Positions 4,717 to 5,031 of a DNA stretch of 5,031 nt are shown in pieces (positions within the stretch are counted from its first letter, which is position 1; each line of letters begins with the position of its first letter). The notes below the pieces were generated by a model that saw only the letters and a program-made list of their open reading frames with translations, was not told the origin of the DNA and searched no databases. This DNA comes from JBCBWG01 sp039186015 (GTDB taxonomy: Bacteria; Pseudomonadota; Alphaproteobacteria; Rhizobiales; Hyphomicrobiaceae): the NCBI GenBank assembly GCA_039186015.1, contig JBCDAH010000215.1:1-5031 (forward strand), given 5' to 3'. The position numbers and the translations under genes are program-made.

Positions 4717-5031
4717 GAGCACAGCGCGTCCGTTGTTTAAGGAAGAGCCGCCGACACGACAAACTGCAGCTTGCTCGATGCTAACCTATGACCCGTTGTG
4801 GCTGTCGCCGAATTTTTGGTTGTGCATTGCACTAACACGTCGACTTCCTCGCAGCGGACCTGAGCAAGTGCAACATTGCCGAGACCCACGACCATCGCTT
4901 TGATCAAAATAAACGACATTCGGCGCTTGGGGTTTGTCCTTGTTCGGTCGGTTTCCGCGTGGTTGACTGGCGTCCGAAGGGAAATCTTATCTGATCGTTT
5001 AGGGAGCTACGCTGACGGACGAATTTCTGCC
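4717..5031. other. Right flank without a recognisable intact gene
   Basis: The first 64 bases, read on the minus strand, are the in-frame upstream continuation of the integrase-like remnant once the IS630 copy is removed; a TAG at 4781-4783 ends that frame upstream. Beyond this I recognise no protein on either strand. A 60-codon minus-strand frame (4737-4919) lacks a ribosome binding site and family likeness. Near the right edge there is a promoter-like site and AGGGAG, possibly leading into a gene that begins beyond or at the edge. Confidence 0.5.
4963..4991 (+). promoter_or_regulatory. Candidate sigma-70-type promoter near the right edge
   Basis: TTGACT (-35) is followed after 17 bases by CTTATC (-10). 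AGGGAG lies at 5001-5006, and an open plus-strand frame runs from 5003 to the window end with a possible CTG start at 5012 (CTG ACG GAC GAA TTT). The -10 match is only moderate and a CTG start is rare, so this is weak. Confidence 0.25.

Noticed and set aside
4737..4919. 60-codon minus-strand frame with MVVGLGNVALAQ, vaguely like a nucleotide-binding Rossmann start
   Set aside because: No ribosome binding site, the third glycine of the GxGxxG motif is missing, and the rest matches nothing I recognise.
1..5031. Search for CRISPR arrays, tRNA or rRNA genes, riboswitches or a novel defence-like operon
   Set aside because: No regularly spaced repeats, no cloverleaf or conserved RNA motif seen, and all convincing genes are transposases. 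I found no evidence of a new multi-gene system.

Overview
The window is a cluster of nested insertion sequences and broken gene pieces. It contains no intact host gene. The insertion-sequence (IS) subtypes, the GC-rich coding sequence and the many decayed pieces fit the accessory DNA of a proteobacterium. A rhizobial alphaproteobacterium (genomic or symbiosis island, or plasmid) is my best guess, judged from resemblance of the transposases alone.

Layout. (1) 1-599, minus strand: the 3' part of an IS1595-family element, with the catalytic domain of its transposase but no N-terminal part. (2) 600-1802, minus strand: a complete 1203-bp IS3-family element of the IS407 type, with OrfA, OrfB and a canonical A AAA AAC frameshift site. 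It abuts the IS1595 fragment, and its end supplies a new start codon to the truncated gene. (3) 1803-2216: 414 bp without an intact gene, holding a 15-codon gene stub cut by the IS end and a likely decayed IS5-type transposase C-terminus. (4) 2217-3537, plus strand: a complete 1321-bp IS3-family element with OrfA and OrfB overlapping by ATGA. (5) 3538-3661 and 4717-4780, minus strand: pieces of what looks like a tyrosine recombinase (integrase) gene, split by (6) 3662-4714, a 1053-bp IS630-family element flanked by TA on both sides. Its transposase is divided into two frames at a run of eight A. (7) 4717-5031: mostly unassigned sequence, with a weak promoter-like site near the right edge.

The elements do not form a pathway; each encodes its own transposition functions. 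The order of events can partly be read. The IS630 copy sits in a clean TA duplication inside the integrase remnant. Both IS3-family copies lack matching target duplications, which points to deletion or recombination after they arrived. I found no RNA gene, CRISPR array or convincing new system. The most interesting details are the Shine-Dalgarno sequence placed in the loop of a perfect hairpin just before the IS630 start codon, the A8 frame break, the split integrase remnant and the IS407/IS1595 chimeric reading frame.
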